Source: Macrotis lagotis
Taxonomy: Eukaryota; Chordata; Mammalia; Peramelemorphia; Peramelidae
DNA length: 64,000 nt
NCBI RefSeq assembly: GCF_037893015.1
Contig: NC_133658.1
Coordinates: forward strand, 60,355,818 to 60,419,817
Direction of reading: 5' to 3'
In this document: in pieces, positions 11,441 to 24,042 of the stretch
Numbering within the stretch: position 1 is the first letter of the stretch
Layout: the number at the start of each line of letters is the position of its first letter
Position numbers and translations under genes: made by a program
Notes under the pieces: generated by a model
What the model was told of the DNA's origin: nothing
The model's input: only the letters and a program-made list of their open reading frames with translations
Databases searched by the model: none

Positions 11441-12489
11441 TAAAGGAGACACAAAAATACCATTTCTGTAACATTTGTTAACCTATCTGACAACTCTTAT
11501 TTTCTTGTGTGGTTTGTGATCTGGCATGGAAACCTATGCCCAAAAGAATTCCAGATGTTTGGTGACCAAGAAGTGGTGAGAGAATATTGATTGTCACCCT
11601 CAAAGGTCTATTGTGAAAGGGGCAGTATTCACTGTCATTGGAAATCATGCAGTATGGCAAGAGACTGAGAAATCCAGTCTAAGCCCCCTTATTTTGCAGA
11701 GGAGAAACCAAGACTCAGAAAGGTCATGTAATTTACACAAAGGAGAGCTAAGATAAGAAAGGGAGATGGAGAAACGGAGAAAAAGAGAGAATTTATTAAA
11801 GATTTACTATGTGGTAGTCACTGTGCAAACCAAGTACTTGGGATACAAATATAAGTACTTAACCTCAAGGGGATTGCATTCTAACAGAAGAAGACAACTT
11901 CATAAAGGGGTCCCTGGAAAGTAAAAAGAGAGTTGGAGGAAAGGGTACCTATGTGGGGTGAAAGTTCCTATTAAGGACATGGAAAAGTCCCAAGATAGAG
12001 TGAAGTAAATGAGTTGTGGCTGGATCTACTCATGAGATAATGGGAAGGCTACTCAAAAGAAGAGGAAGTCTATCAAATGAGTCAAACCAAGAAAAAGATG
12101 TCCTTGACTAGGGTCCTTCTCCAAAAGGACTCCAAGTCCAGCGCTTTTTTTTCACCAAATTATTTCCTATGGCTGGTGATAAATAAAGCACAGGAGCACA
12201 GATTTAAAGCCTGGGGGCTCTTGGGAAGCATCTAGCCTGATTTATTCATTTTGCAGATGAAGAGACTAAGGTCCAGAGAAAAAGGGATTTGCCTAAATTC
12301 ACACATGTAATAAACAGCAAAACTGGAATTCAAACCCAGCTATTCATAATACAATGGCCAAAACAAAAATAAAAGTTGATTTTATTTCTAGTTCAAAATG
12401 TTAACAGGTTTCCAAAATTCAATTTGTTCAACATTTCTCTACACAAAGCAATCTGAAATATACCATCCTCATCAACTAAAAGGAAAAGA

Positions 12490-12680
12490 AACTTTGTTAA
12501 TGGTAGAAAAAGATCCAGCATTGGACTCTGAGGTTCTGGGTTCAAATAGCAGTCCTGCAACTTATTAAACCTGTGAATTTGGGCTAGATATTTCAATTTC
12601 TTCATCTGTAAATTGAGGATGTTAGATTAGATGACCTCAAATATCCTTTCTACTTTAAAATTCTATAAGCCTATGAGACT
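12490..12680 (+). mobile_element. MIR-like SINE
   Basis: ctctgaggttctgggttcaa, tttcaatttcttcatctgt and ttagatgacctcaaatatcc. Confidence 0.55.
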
Positions 12681-12754
12681 TGATAATCACATTTGCAACT
12701 TCCTCTGGCAAATAAAACCTTTTTGAAAAATTGGCAAGTCTTGGCTCTCCCAGT

Positions 12755-13053
12755 CTCTCTATCTCTGTCTATCTCTTTCTTCTCTCCCTCCCTCCACTCT
12801 TTCTCCTCTTTCTCTTGCTCTCTGTTTCTGTCTGTCTCTCTTCTTCCTCTGTTTTTTCTCTGCGTTCCCCCTCTCTCTGTCTCTGTCTCCCCTCTTTCTC
12901 ACCCCCTTTATTTCTCTCCATCTTTCTCTCCCCCACCCTCTCCCCTCTTTCTCTTTTTATTCCCCTTTTCCTCCCCCTCTCTTTCTCCTTCCCTCCCTCC
13001 TTCTTTTTCCCCTCGATTCCCCTCTTTATCTTTTCCTCTCCCTCTCTCATCTC
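12755..13053. repeat. Polypyrimidine tract of about 300 bases
   Basis: Almost only C and T on the + strand with irregular ctct, cctt and tttc blocks and few purines. All frames through it encode only Ser/Leu/Phe/Pro or Arg/Glu/Lys strings. Confidence 0.9.
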
Positions 13054-15769
13054 AGGATCCATAAATCGAGGTGGCAGTCTCAATGATGTGTCATCATTCA
13101 GCTCTCCATTCTTGGAGGGTCAGTCTGGACTGGAGAGGGTGACTTAATGATTCCAATAAGAGCAGCAATGCAGTCAGAATGAGTCAGCATGCTCCTGCTG
13201 CAGTGCAGTGTGATCTGGAGGCCTTGGGCAAGGAGGGGCCAGGAGAGGAGAGGGCTGCAGCATGCCTGGAATATTCAAACGAAAAGGCTCTGGACCTAGT
13301 GTTCAGGAACCTCGCAGGAGGCACTTCTTATTCCACCAGAACTTCAGGAAAGTTTTCCATGGATTGAAAACCTGGGAGAAAGACAGAGAATGTTCAACTG
13401 AGTGAGACTAAAGAGATTGAAATCCACTGGAAGGGAAATGACTGGACCAAGGTCATAGAGAGTTAGTGATAAAGCCAAAACCAGAACAGCAATCTCCTGA
13501 CTCCTGGTCAAGTGTACTTTCTAATATAAGTTCATCAAGCCTTTAGTAATACCTCCTTTAGTAATATGAAAAACTGTGCTGAGTACTGGAGGATAAACAA
13601 AGGTGATTGCAGGATTTCAAGTCAGAGGACTTCCTTTCGAATTCTCAGCTACCTAAGTAAGCCCTGTTTGACCTAGGGAAAGTCACCCACTTTACAAATC
13701 TGTAAAATGAGGTATATTAATGACTTCTAGGATCCTTTCTAACTCTAAGATTTGATTCTATGAACTCCCAGCCTAGCAGAGTGCATGATCTCCACCCTAC
13801 CGCTCTAGAATCCAGGTCATTTGACTCAGTTTAGTATATTTGTAGCACCTAAGGAATTCCCTTTAACACACAAACCTCCTGAAGAGCTACTCCAGATTGA
13901 AAATGATGCCAAGGAAAATGTAACCAGCTAAAGGTTCGGCAGGAACATGAAAGAATTCAAGCAAGAGACCAATTCTGACCCAGAAGAAATTTTAGGGACA
14001 AAGAGCTTTGTTTAAGTATTTCTGTGGTTACCTGAAGCTAAAAGAAAGAGTAAAAACAGTTGGAAATCACTGATCCACTAAGAGGGATTAGTAGCAGCAG
14101 CAGCCATATCAACAACATAAATTGCCATGACAGGATGAGCAGTAATGAAAGCTATAGGAGCATGAGAGGTTACCTGGTGGATCAGGTTCCCCAAGAGTGG
14201 GTTAGTTTCACTTGAAGATAAGCAATTCAAGTGAGTAAAGGGTGAGCTTTTAATGAGTACATATGGAAATATAGGTGGGAAGGGAGATAGATCAGAGAGC
14301 AGAGTTGAGATAATGAGAGATATGTTAATGAGAGGCAATAGCTCAAAGGCTTAATCCTTTCAGTTTAGAGCAGGGATCCATTGTTTTATTGATAGGGGCT
14401 TGTCCTTGCCAGGGAAGGGCAAGATTCTTTACTAAAAGCTCCCTGACCTCATCTTTAACTTGAACTATGGAATAGGGAGTAGGGGCTTATATTGCCTTGA
14501 ATAAAGTTAAATGCATGATCAGTGCAGAGGGAACAGATTAATTATAAAATATATTTTTCTGTTTTATTTTTTCTCTACTTCAAAAGTACATTGTGGATTA
14601 GTACCCACTTAAAGCCTCAGCTCATGAGCCCCCACCAATGTGTTTATTTTTATCAGCTAGTCTGAAGATATATTCAGACCAAAAGATAATTACTCCAAAA
14701 GAGTAACCAATAAAGTGACAATAAAAATCCTTCCATCTACACATGAGGTACACCATCCCATAGATTGTCACATTACCAATGTAAGATATACAGAATAGTG
14801 GCCTCCAGGAGATTACAATCAAATGCAAATGTGGTATGGGGAACAAATGTGGCCAGAAAAACTCAACACATCAGTGCTGCAAGGTTCTATTCTTTGATAA
14901 TTTTTAATGGGTGTATTACTTCTGATAGGTATTTTGGTTCAGCTAAGCCCTCTCACTGCTGGTTGCATGTCTTAGCTGAGTGTTCCCATTGGTGTCATTG
15001 TCATTGAATTTCTCTTTGTCATCTTCTCTAGTTCAGCTCTTTAGGGTCACCTGCTAGGGTTTTGGCTCCCATTTTTAAAGTGAGGTAATAAGAAAACTTT
15101 CCACTGACAAAAATAACAACTTTTTAGTCTGAAACTGAGAATATGAAGAGTTACTTGAAGAAAAGCAACTACAATGCCTCAGACTTTTTTTTTGTATTCT
15201 TTTTTGTCTATTATATTTGGCTTTTATGAAAATTCTGAGATTCCAAATAACTATCTGATTTAGAGAGACAAATTCTTTGCAGCTTCCATTTAATCCTTGT
15301 GAGTATAATGTGCCCACAAAACCTAAAATGAGAACTATGATCAAAAACATTCACAGAAGCTATGTGGAAGCAAAGCTCTAAAGTCCACTTCATGCCTAAG
15401 ATCCTCTCCAAATTTGCCAGATTAATTTTCATAATGTTCTACTTTTTATCATGTTATACCTCCTATTCAATAAGTTTTAATTATTCTTAATTGACTATAG
15501 AATAGTCAGAACTCCTTAGTCTAGCATTTAAAACTCTCAACAATTGTGTTTCAACCTAATTTTCTATCCTTATCTCCCATTATTTCTCTGTCCATGCCAT
15601 GTGATAGAGCTAAACTAGACTGCAGCTTTGCTAACATCATATCCCTCTCCCCCCATCTCCTTTTCTTTGGTTGTCTGGATTCCACTCATCCCTAAAAAAA
15701 AAAAAAAAAAAAATAGAAAAAGCTTCCCCCAGGAAACCTTTTATCAAATGATTGGATACAAAAACAAAA

Positions 15770-16345
15770 CAATCATAAAAGCTATCTTGGGCTGCATTAA
15801 GAGGGCCATTGCTTCCAGGATTAGGGAGGTGATAGTTCTATTATATTCTCCCCTCATTACATTTCATCTGGAGTGTGATGGCTAGTGTTAAAGTCTAGAT
15901 CAAAATTAATATTCATTGGGCTCACTGAACCCAGATCAAGAAGATCATTGAGAAATTGGAAAGTGTGCAGAGAAGGGGCAACCAGGATAGTGAAGGTCAT
16001 GAGTCAAAGTCATGAGGAACAGTTAAGGAATCTTTAGCCTGGAGAAGAGAAAGCTCAGGGGTAAAATGTGTCTTCAAGATGGCCATTCTGTGAAGGAGGA
16101 ATGAGATTGCCTCTGTTTGGCCTTAGAAGAACCAGGAGCAAAGGCTAGAACCTGAAAAAGTCACTGTAAGGAAGGGGCCCTCCCAGTTGGAGCTGTCCAA
16201 AAGCAGATGTCTCAAGAGGTGCTGAATTCCCTTTTCTTAATCATCAATAAAGCAGAGGCTAGTGACCACTTACTGAAATATCATGAGAATTACTTTCATA
16301 TATAGGATGGGCTAGATAGCCATGGAACCCCTTACAATGATTCTA
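15770..16345 (+). mobile_element. CR1/L3-type LINE 3' region
   Basis: gtgcagagaaggggcaacc, tagcctggagaagagaaagc, cagttggagctgtccaaaag and aagcagaggctagtgacc follow the CR1 3' order. Noncoding remnant. Confidence 0.8.
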
Positions 16346-16714
16346 CAAGTATGCAAAGAAAGTTGAGTAAGCACATAAGAATTTAATTAAAGTGTTATAT
16401 GCTTTTCTCTTAAAATACACTGAAAAAAAGTCAATTTTCCTATCCACTTATCTCCACAACATTAGTTAAAATATAATTCCTCCACTTAGATCCCAACTAC
16501 CCTACTGCCCTGGGAAGATTTGTCATTCTTCACTAAACTTTATATTTCCTCCAACACTAAGTACAATGGCCTGCACATGTCAATTTATCTCCCTGGGTCT
16601 CAGTTTCTTCATCTGTAAAAAGAATGAACTGGCCTAGGTAGCCTCTGAGGTTCCTTCAGACTTATGTCCAAAGTTCTTCCTAGTTCTGATATTTTATGTT
16701 CTATGCTAGAAGTA

Positions 16715-16922
16715 TCTGAATGCACAGGGTGTTTGTTCTTGAAATCAGAAAGACCTAAGTTCAATTATGACCCTGGGCAATCAACTTCTGCCTACTCAGC
16801 TGTCTTATCTGTAAAATGGAAATTATTTCCTCTGAGGATTATTGTGAAGATCAAATAAAGTAATATTTGCACAGTATTTTGCAAAACTTAAAATGCTCTA
16901 GAAAAAGCTAATTATTATTACT
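16715..16922 (+). mobile_element. MIR-like SINE
   Basis: aatcagaaagacctaagttc, tgtcttatctgtaaaatgg, gaggattattgtgaagatc and an ATT-rich end. Confidence 0.6.
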
Positions 16923-16964
16923 TTGTCCTAAGAACCTACCCAGGCACTGGATCTGAACTCTCTT

Positions 16965-17142
16965 CTTCATGAATTCAAATCCTACCACAGACACCATCTG
17001 TGTGAGTCTAGGCAAGTCAAATCATAGTGTTTGCTTCAGCTTATTCATCTTAAAATGAGCTGGAGAAGGAAGTGACAAACTAGTATCTTTGCCAAGAAAA
17101 ATCAAAGTCAAGATACAGCTGAAGCAACTGAGCAACAAGAAG
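16965..17142 (+). mobile_element. MAR1-like SINE
   Basis: gaattcaaatcc, ggcaagtcaaatc and agctggagaaggaagtgac followed by a ctgaagcaactgagcaacaa tail. Diverged. Confidence 0.7.
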
Positions 17143-17870
17143 TTGCTCATATGCTCTAAGAGTTCTTTCAGCTCTCATGACCATGAGCCCCCTTTTCCTT
17201 TCCTTGGAGAATAATTTTTTCCCTCACCACCATATTGTGAGACCTCCTACACCTTCCTTCACCCTCCCTACATTACAATACTTCCCAATACAGAGCAGCC
17301 TAAGATGAGAAGGCAAACCAGAGGAGTGAATTCCCTTGGTGCCAGAAACAGGAGGTCTATTAGAATGTTCCTGCTCATCTGTCATATGTCAGAGACTGCT
17401 TGAATCTAGGACTTTCTGGCTTTCAGTCCAGCCTTATCCACCAGGACAAAAAATGAAGTCTAAATACTTATCTTTTAGCTACCATAAATAAGACCCAGGC
17501 AGAGAGGAAGTAAAAAAGATAAATAGAATAAAAGCAAGCTTCTGTGGATCTTTCTAAAGAACTTTGTATCAGATCTGAATGAGAGCCAGTTAATTCCAGA
17601 GCCTTGTCTTTGCCCTTAAACTTCTGCCTTTGGAAAATCTTTGAAAGATGTCAAGAACTAGTAAGTAGGTCCCCTTGACCTACAAAATCCTACCTTCTAT
17701 TCACCCTCCTCAAGGTCATATCTTTACCTTCTACCTTATATGAGGTAGGTCTCCTAGATCTCCTAGGACCTCATCACCTGCTCTAACTTAGACCTTGAGG
17801 GAGGATTTTGAATAATCTTGCAATCTGCCACTCACTCAACAAATTTCTCACCATCCATCAAGATCCAACT

Positions 17871-18018
17871 TTTTTTTTTTTTGCAAGGCAAATGGAGTTA
17901 AGTGGCTTGCCCAAGACCACACAGCTAGGTAATTATTAAGTGTCTGAGACCGGATTTGAACCCAGGTACTACTGGCTCCAAGGCCGGTGTTTTATCCACT
18001 ACGCCACCTAGCTGCCCC
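17871..18018 (-). mobile_element. tRNA-derived SINE (WSINE1-like), full length
   Basis: Minus-strand copy between duplicates of caagatccaactt (ending 17871; 18019-18031). Inserted into an L2-type LINE fossil. Confidence 0.92.
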
Positions 18019-19945
18019 CAAGATCCAACTTCTTCAGCAACTCTACCTGAATTCATTCCTCAGTAATTAGAACACTCTTTTCATCTCATACTCTCCCCAT
18101 CCCAATGATTCTAAGCTTCTGGCCATCATTGTACAAATCTCATTCTCATCTCCCAGGCTTTCTCCTAACCCCTGTTCCCCTCAAATCTCCCCTCACATTG
18201 TGCCATTCCAAATTATTCTTTTCATGGTGTCTCTTAATGCCTACTCTATAATTAATATGATTGAAGTTTTTCCTTTCTCACTCCCATCTTTTGGATTTCT
18301 TTGATACCTGTTTCCCTCCTGAGGATACAGCATCTCTGGTCACCCTTTAGAACACTGATTGTACTCTCCATCATCATTTCCAGAGTCTCCCTCTTTCAAA
18401 TCAACATTCAGTATATTCTCCTCCTTTGAGATATATTCAATCCAAATTTATCACCCAGTCAAGATTCTAGTAGCCATTATCTACTGACCCTCGGGATATT
18501 TTCTTGCCTTTCCTAGTTCAAAAGTTATTTTTCTCCATTCTAATTCCTGCCCTCACAGTAGGGAATTTCAATGTCCATTTTAATACTCCTCCAAATACTC
18601 TTAGCTTCTCAGTTCTTCAATCTATTTAATTCCCACCATCCATAGTCCATTCTACTTCAGCTACAAACAGAGATGGTTAAACTCTTGATCTTACTGTTAT
18701 CTATAAATCATTGCACTTCCATATTCATTAATTCTAAAATTCCTTTATGTTTTATAATCTTTTATCATTCCATATTTTCTCCACCTTATAACCCTTAATA
18801 TTGTTCTTAATTCTTACCATGATCCTCAGTCCCTCCATACCTCAGATTTTTTCTCAAGCCCTTACCCCTACACTTGCTACATTCTCTTTCCTTTCTGAAC
18901 TCTGTGAATCAGTTCAAATCTAGTCTTTTTTTTTTTAGGTTTTTTCAAGGCAAACAGGGTTAAGTGGCTTGCCCAAGGCCACACAGCTAGGTAATTATTA
19001 AGTGTCTGAGGCCAGATTTGAACCCAGGAATTCCTGACTCCAGGGCCGGTGCTTTATTCACTGCGCTACCTAGCTGCCCCTAAATCTAGTCTTTCTGTCA
19101 AAGCTCTTACTTCCTAGCCAAATCCCAATCTTGTATTATTCCCACCATTCATCTCCTTTGTCCCTATTTATCTACTACTCAATAAAACTGGAAAAGGTAA
19201 TGAAACCAGTCAGACTGGATTCACAAAACTTTATGTTACATATTCTCAACTGGGTTCTTACTGCTATATGGTAATCTTTTTACACACATCCCCTGTTAAC
19301 TCACTATACCCCACTCACCACAGCAACTTTTCCAAACTTTTAAGTCATTCCTCAAGCCCCCAATGACCAGTTTCCCCATCTTCTATCCTCTCAGCTGAGA
19401 ACCTTGCCTAGGCAAATAAAATTATTTGTCAAGATCTGCTACTTCTTCTAATCTCATTATTTCACATCACTCAAATATCTTCCCCACAGTGTCCCATAAT
19501 GAACTGGCCCATTTCCTTGCCAAGGCCAACTCCTCTACTGCACAAGTGATCCCTTCCCAATCTGCTTTCTCCAACAAATTATCTCCTCTATTCTGTCTCC
19601 TGGCTTCTTCCTTATTACTTTTAAATAAACAAATTATGTCACCTCATCCTCAAAAAAATCCTCACTTCATCTGTCTACCCCTACCAATTATGCTCCTTTA
19701 TCTCTTTTTCCTTCATGACTAAGCTCCTTGAGAAGGTGGTCTACCACTGATGTTTCCATTTCCTCTTATCTCACTCTCCTCATCATCTCTACAATCTAAC
19801 CTTCCCACTCTACTGAACCTGCTCTCTCAAAAGTTACCAGTAATCTCTTATGGCTCTTGCTCAGACTTTATCCTTCTTGATCTCTCTGCAACCTGCAATC
19901 AGATCAGTCATCCATGATGACATTCCTTCTTTTCTGCTGAAGGTA
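18019..19945 (+). mobile_element. L2-type LINE fossil with endonuclease and RT remnants
   Basis: + strand. Near 18560, cacagtagggaatttcaatg gives a VGNFNVH remnant of the APE-endonuclease GDFN motif. Near 19870, tccttcttgatctctctgca gives the ILLDLSA remnant of the reverse-transcriptase motif. Many stops. One full SINE lies inside it and another at its left edge. Confidence 0.7.
18927..19080 (-). mobile_element. tRNA-derived SINE (WSINE1-like), full length
   Basis: Minus-strand copy between duplicates of aaatctagtctt (18916-18927 and 19082-19093). Second SINE inside the same L2-type fossil. Confidence 0.92.
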
Positions 19946-20114
19946 TATATTACAAGATCATAGGATCACAAGAATAAAGGGTCCTCAGAAGGCATCTAGC
20001 CTAGCCTCCTCACATTACAGATGAGGAAACTCATGTAGTAAGTAAGAGTCAGAGGTAGGATCTGACCCAGATCTTCTGACTACTGAGTTAGTGGTCTTTC
20101 AATGTACTTCTCTT

Positions 20115-20222
20115 TTACTTTGTTTCTATTCAGTCATGTACAATTCTTCATGACACCATTTGGGGTTTTGTTGGCAAAGCTATTGGAATGATTTTCCATT
20201 TCCTTCTCCATCTCATTTGAGA
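20115..20222 (-). mobile_element. MAR1-like SINE, 3' part
   Basis: Minus-strand signature tttggggttttgttggcaaa and ccatttccttctccatctc. Confidence 0.7.
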
Positions 20223-22183
20223 GCCATCCCAGTAATGGTGATAGGGGTTTACATTCCAACGAATGAAGTCAAGATATGAAAACGGTGTTTTAAACCCAAC
20301 TGATATGGACTAGTAGGAAGTATTTGACCTGGGAACTAGAAAATTTGGGTACTAGATTTAGGTCTAGACCTATATATTTATCCACTCTAGGGCTTTCATT
20401 CAGCAAATCACTTAAACCCTCTCTGGTCTCAGTCCCCAGTTGGAAAATTCAGTAATTGAACTGGATGACATCATAGGGAAATAACAGGAAAAAGACCACC
20501 AATCTAGGGGTGGGGAGAGGAGAAGTGGGATAGGATTTTTTGCTTTTTTTAATCAAAATATACTCATGATTTCAAATCACATCTGTAAGTGGCAAATACA
20601 ATTTGGAAAAGATTAAGAGAAGAAAGTCTGAGGCATGGCAATTATGATCGAACAGGATTATGTCTATTTGCACCCTCAGAATGATGGACCAACCTCATAT
20701 CCTGGTACCTGCCATACCAGTAACAAGAAACAGTCTCAACAATTCTGAATCTGAAATTTTTTTTAGCGATAGCTAGAAATGTTCACATCATTTTCAGTAG
20801 TTAAAAATTGATCAGTTTATGTCACTTTGATATAGGGTCACTGAGATTGTCACAGTAGTCTGAGATGAAGTCATTGTTCTTTTTTTCTCTCAAGTATGAT
20901 TCCCCCCATGCCTCATTGTCAGTCTGAAATCATCCCAAACTTCCAGCATAGTATATTCATTTATTTGTCCTTGACTGATTTCAAGAGGATGTTTCAAAAA
21001 ATAGGATGGTTTCAAAGTTTACTGTCCCTTGGAGTATCCATTGTTTGTTCAATACTAGAAACCTTATCAATCTAATGATGAATCTCTGATTCAAGTATTT
21101 AAAGAAAGTCCAAGGACAAACTGATCATTAGATGATAATGAAAAGGACTCTAGACATAGAACAAGAGGTCCCAGGTTTAGATTCTATCTCTCTCACTGTA
21201 CCCTTCATTATGGCACTTAATTTTTCTAGACCTTAGCTCTCTGAACCCTCTTTCAAATCTGTCTCTGGTTCTTATCTGTGTGACCCTGAGCAAGTTGTCT
21301 AACCTCCCTCTGACTTAGTTTCCTCATCTGCAAAATGAGAGAACTGGACCAGAGGACTTCTTAGGTCTCTTCCAGATCTAATAATAACAGATAATACACA
21401 ATACTTACCATGTCACAGGAACTCATTTGATCCTCACAACAACCTGTAATTATTCTCATTTGAAGAAACTGAGGAAGAAAAAGTGAAAGATTTACACATC
21501 TAATAAGAGTCTAAGGCAACATTTGAAATCAGATCTTCCTGACACTAGATCTGGTATTTACCACACCACTATAGAATGTAGTATATCTTCCAACTCTAAA
21601 AATAGGGGTATTTTCAATACCTATAATCAGCAAGCTGGTAGGAGGAAAATTGTCTTATAAACTTTAGCCATGTGAACCACACGTTCAATCACTTCAGTAG
21701 CATAATGGAAAGAATGACCATTGATCAGAGACTTTAGGTTCAAATATCTACTCCACATCTGAATGACTTTGATTTAGTGATATAAACTCCAGGGGACTGA
21801 CTCACAGGGTCTAATTTGTGAAATGGAGGGGCTTGGATGAGGTGACTTCAAAGGTTGATGCTCAATTCTTTAGTCTCTTCCTAAGAATCAGTTTCCTTAT
21901 CTGTGAAATGGAGATAACAATCCTCAAGCCTCAAGACTTCTCAAAGACTTTGATAGGGAAGCCCTTAGGGACCTGGGATAAGTTTGAGTTCTTTGTGCTG
22001 CTGTGATAATGAAAATAATGTGTGTCTTTTGTAGGCATCTCAGGATCTACCCTGTCTAACCTTCTTAGGGCCTCAAAAAGTCCCATCTGAGTTCATTTTT
22101 TGTTCTCTATGCTTGTCCAACCAGGCTAAAGGGGTCTGCTGTGTTCCCTAGTATTAGTGATATGGGCTTCTTGTGATGATTAA

Positions 22184-22187
22184 AAGA

Positions 22188-22225
<38 letters not shown>
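22184..22225. repeat. (GAT)n microsatellite
   Basis: About 13 GAT units, followed by a G/A-rich stretch to about 22265. Confidence 0.95.
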
Positions 22226-22226
<1 letters not shown>

Positions 22227-23398
22227 TTGGAGGGGGGGAGAAAGGGAGGAGGTTGGTGGTGAGAAGAGTAGAGAATATGCATTTTATTAAATGTAATGCT
22301 ATATTTCTTCAGTCCCAAGAGAATTGCATAAACTACTTTAATCTCATCCTTACCTGGGCGAGCTTACTCATACTGCCATTTGCTGAGGTATAGTTAAGCA
22401 ATTCCCATTGATCTCTATTCTTCACCCCCTTTAGCTTGGGTCAAGTAATGTCTTCAGGATTCCCAGATGACCAAGAATATTTTCCCAGCATGTCACACAG
22501 CAGCAACCAATGTTTAAAAAACAATTCTAGATAAGGGGAAAGATCTCAATCTCTTAGCAAAACATCCTAGTCACAAGCTGCTTGCCCTCCACTTGGCATT
22601 GTTATTTTTGACATATCACAGATTTTTAGGCCTGGGATAAGACCACAAATGCCACTAGTCCTGTCCTCTCATTTCACACCAAAGTTAACTGAACTCAGAA
22701 AAGGGAAAGTAACTTAACCAAAGTCACATATCAGGACAACAGATTTTGAATCTCTGCCTCCTGGCTCCAAATTTAGCTTTCTCTGTATACCTGTGTCTTA
22801 CCAATGTGAACTTCTTGCATGGGAAGGTTGATTCTAATTGATCTTATTCATGGAGTTTTGCCCATAGTAAGGGTTTAATAATTGTTGGATCAATGAATAT
22901 TGGGGTGAGGGAAGAGGGGGAAAGTTGATCTTTGGTCTCTCATCTAATCCTGGAGTATCTTACTCCTTCATGCCAACACTTGAAAGTAGAAATAGTGACA
23001 ATTCACATTTTCCTAATAACTTTAATAAATAGAGTGTATAGTGAAGGAAGCTGAGATTCAGAGAGTTAAGCTGGGCATGGTTAGAACTGCTACTCTACCA
23101 TTGTGAATTTGGAGAAGTCTTTGGTTATTCCTTTGACCACAATGTCAAGTCTTTCTGACATTTAAAAGTAACAGCTCAGGGAGGCAACTGTCAGTCAGTA
23201 AACAAACATTTATGATAACCAGAATACTTTCCAGCCACAAAGCATTTTGTTTTCAGATACTAGGATATCAGATTATTTATCTGACTGAAATTATAAAGAC
23301 TCCTCTGTCTGTAAGCCACATGAGGAGGGCAGTTGTCTTTTCTTTAACTTTCTTTTCTCTAAAGATTCATAGAAAGTTGTCAGTTAAAAAGATCCTTA

Positions 23399-23893
23399 GC
23401 ACATAGGATGTCAGAGCTGGGAGGGACTTTAGAAGAATATCAGAGCTGGAAGGGACATTAAGTCATGGTATGTCAGAACTGGGAAGAACCTTAGAACAGA
23501 AAATATTCAGAGCTGAGAGGGAATTTAGGACCTAGAATGTCAGAGCCAAAAAGACCATTAGAACACAGAATGTCAGAGTTTGAAAGGACATTAGAACAGA
23601 ATGTCAGAGCTGGAGGACCTCTGAGCACAGAATGTCAGACCTAGAAAGGTTTACCTTAGAATATGGAATGTCAGAGTCAGGAGAAACTTTAGAATACAGA
23701 ACGTCAAAGCTAGAAGGGACCTGAGAATACAGAACGTCAGAGCTGGAAGGTACCTTAGAATGCAGAATGTCAGAGCAGGAAGTGACTTTTGAGCACAAAA
23801 TGTTGGAGTTGGAGAACCTTAGACACAGATTATCAGACCTGGAAATGCCCTTAGAGCACAGAATGTCAGAGTTGGGAAAGACCTTAGAGACCC
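23399..23893. repeat. 33-bp minisatellite, about 15 units, before the KCNG4 acceptor
   Basis: About 15 diverged head-to-tail units of roughly 29-36 bp. The core is agaatgtcagagctgg followed by aagggaccttagaacac. The array ends about 150 bases before the KCNG4 last-exon acceptor. The core equals the front part of a dispersed repeat seen once at 60474-60510 and in weaker form near 31340, 36045 and 19965. The array therefore looks like local expansion of part of an interspersed element. Confidence 0.85.
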
Positions 23894-24042
23894 CAAGAAG
23901 GGAAGTGACATGAGAAGGCTGAGTAGGTCATTCATCACACAACCAGCAGTAGAAGTGACTCCACACGGGGAGGGATCCCAGTCCCACTGATCTGCCTTTT
24001 TGCTGTGTCTATTCTTTTCTCCCCTTCCCCATCCTCCCACAG

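Larger units (their letters stand above)
1..24042 (+). other. KCNG4: KCNG4 intron preceding the last coding exon (partial)
   Basis: No open frame here resembles a Kv T1 domain or S1, so the upstream coding exon must lie outside the window and this intron exceeds 24 kb. Most of it is repeats, listed separately. Stretches in which I recognise nothing beyond short MIR-like scraps are roughly 1-490, 4440-5040, 5330-6130, 6670-7240, 8900-9370, 11450-12480, 13055-14620, 14620-15770, 17150-17640, 20230-21380, 21560-22180 and 22230-23390. The part at 13055-13370 and the part at 9000-9230 look repeat-free and moderately complex. Confidence 0.7.

Noticed and set aside
12693-13147. Overlapping plus-strand frames of Ser/Leu/Pro/Phe
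   Set aside because: Translation of a polypyrimidine tract; no gene-like composition beyond it.
14078-14338. 86-codon minus-strand frame
   Set aside because: No recognisable domain or splice context; composition alone is not enough to call a gene or a mobile element.
23604-23798. Minus-strand frame with 11-residue repeats
   Set aside because: The periodicity comes from the 33-bp minisatellite; the units vary freely in length and sequence and no start or splice context supports coding.
23399-23893. CRISPR-like regular array
   Set aside because: Units are contiguous and diverged with no unique spacers, and the genome is mammalian; it is a minisatellite.
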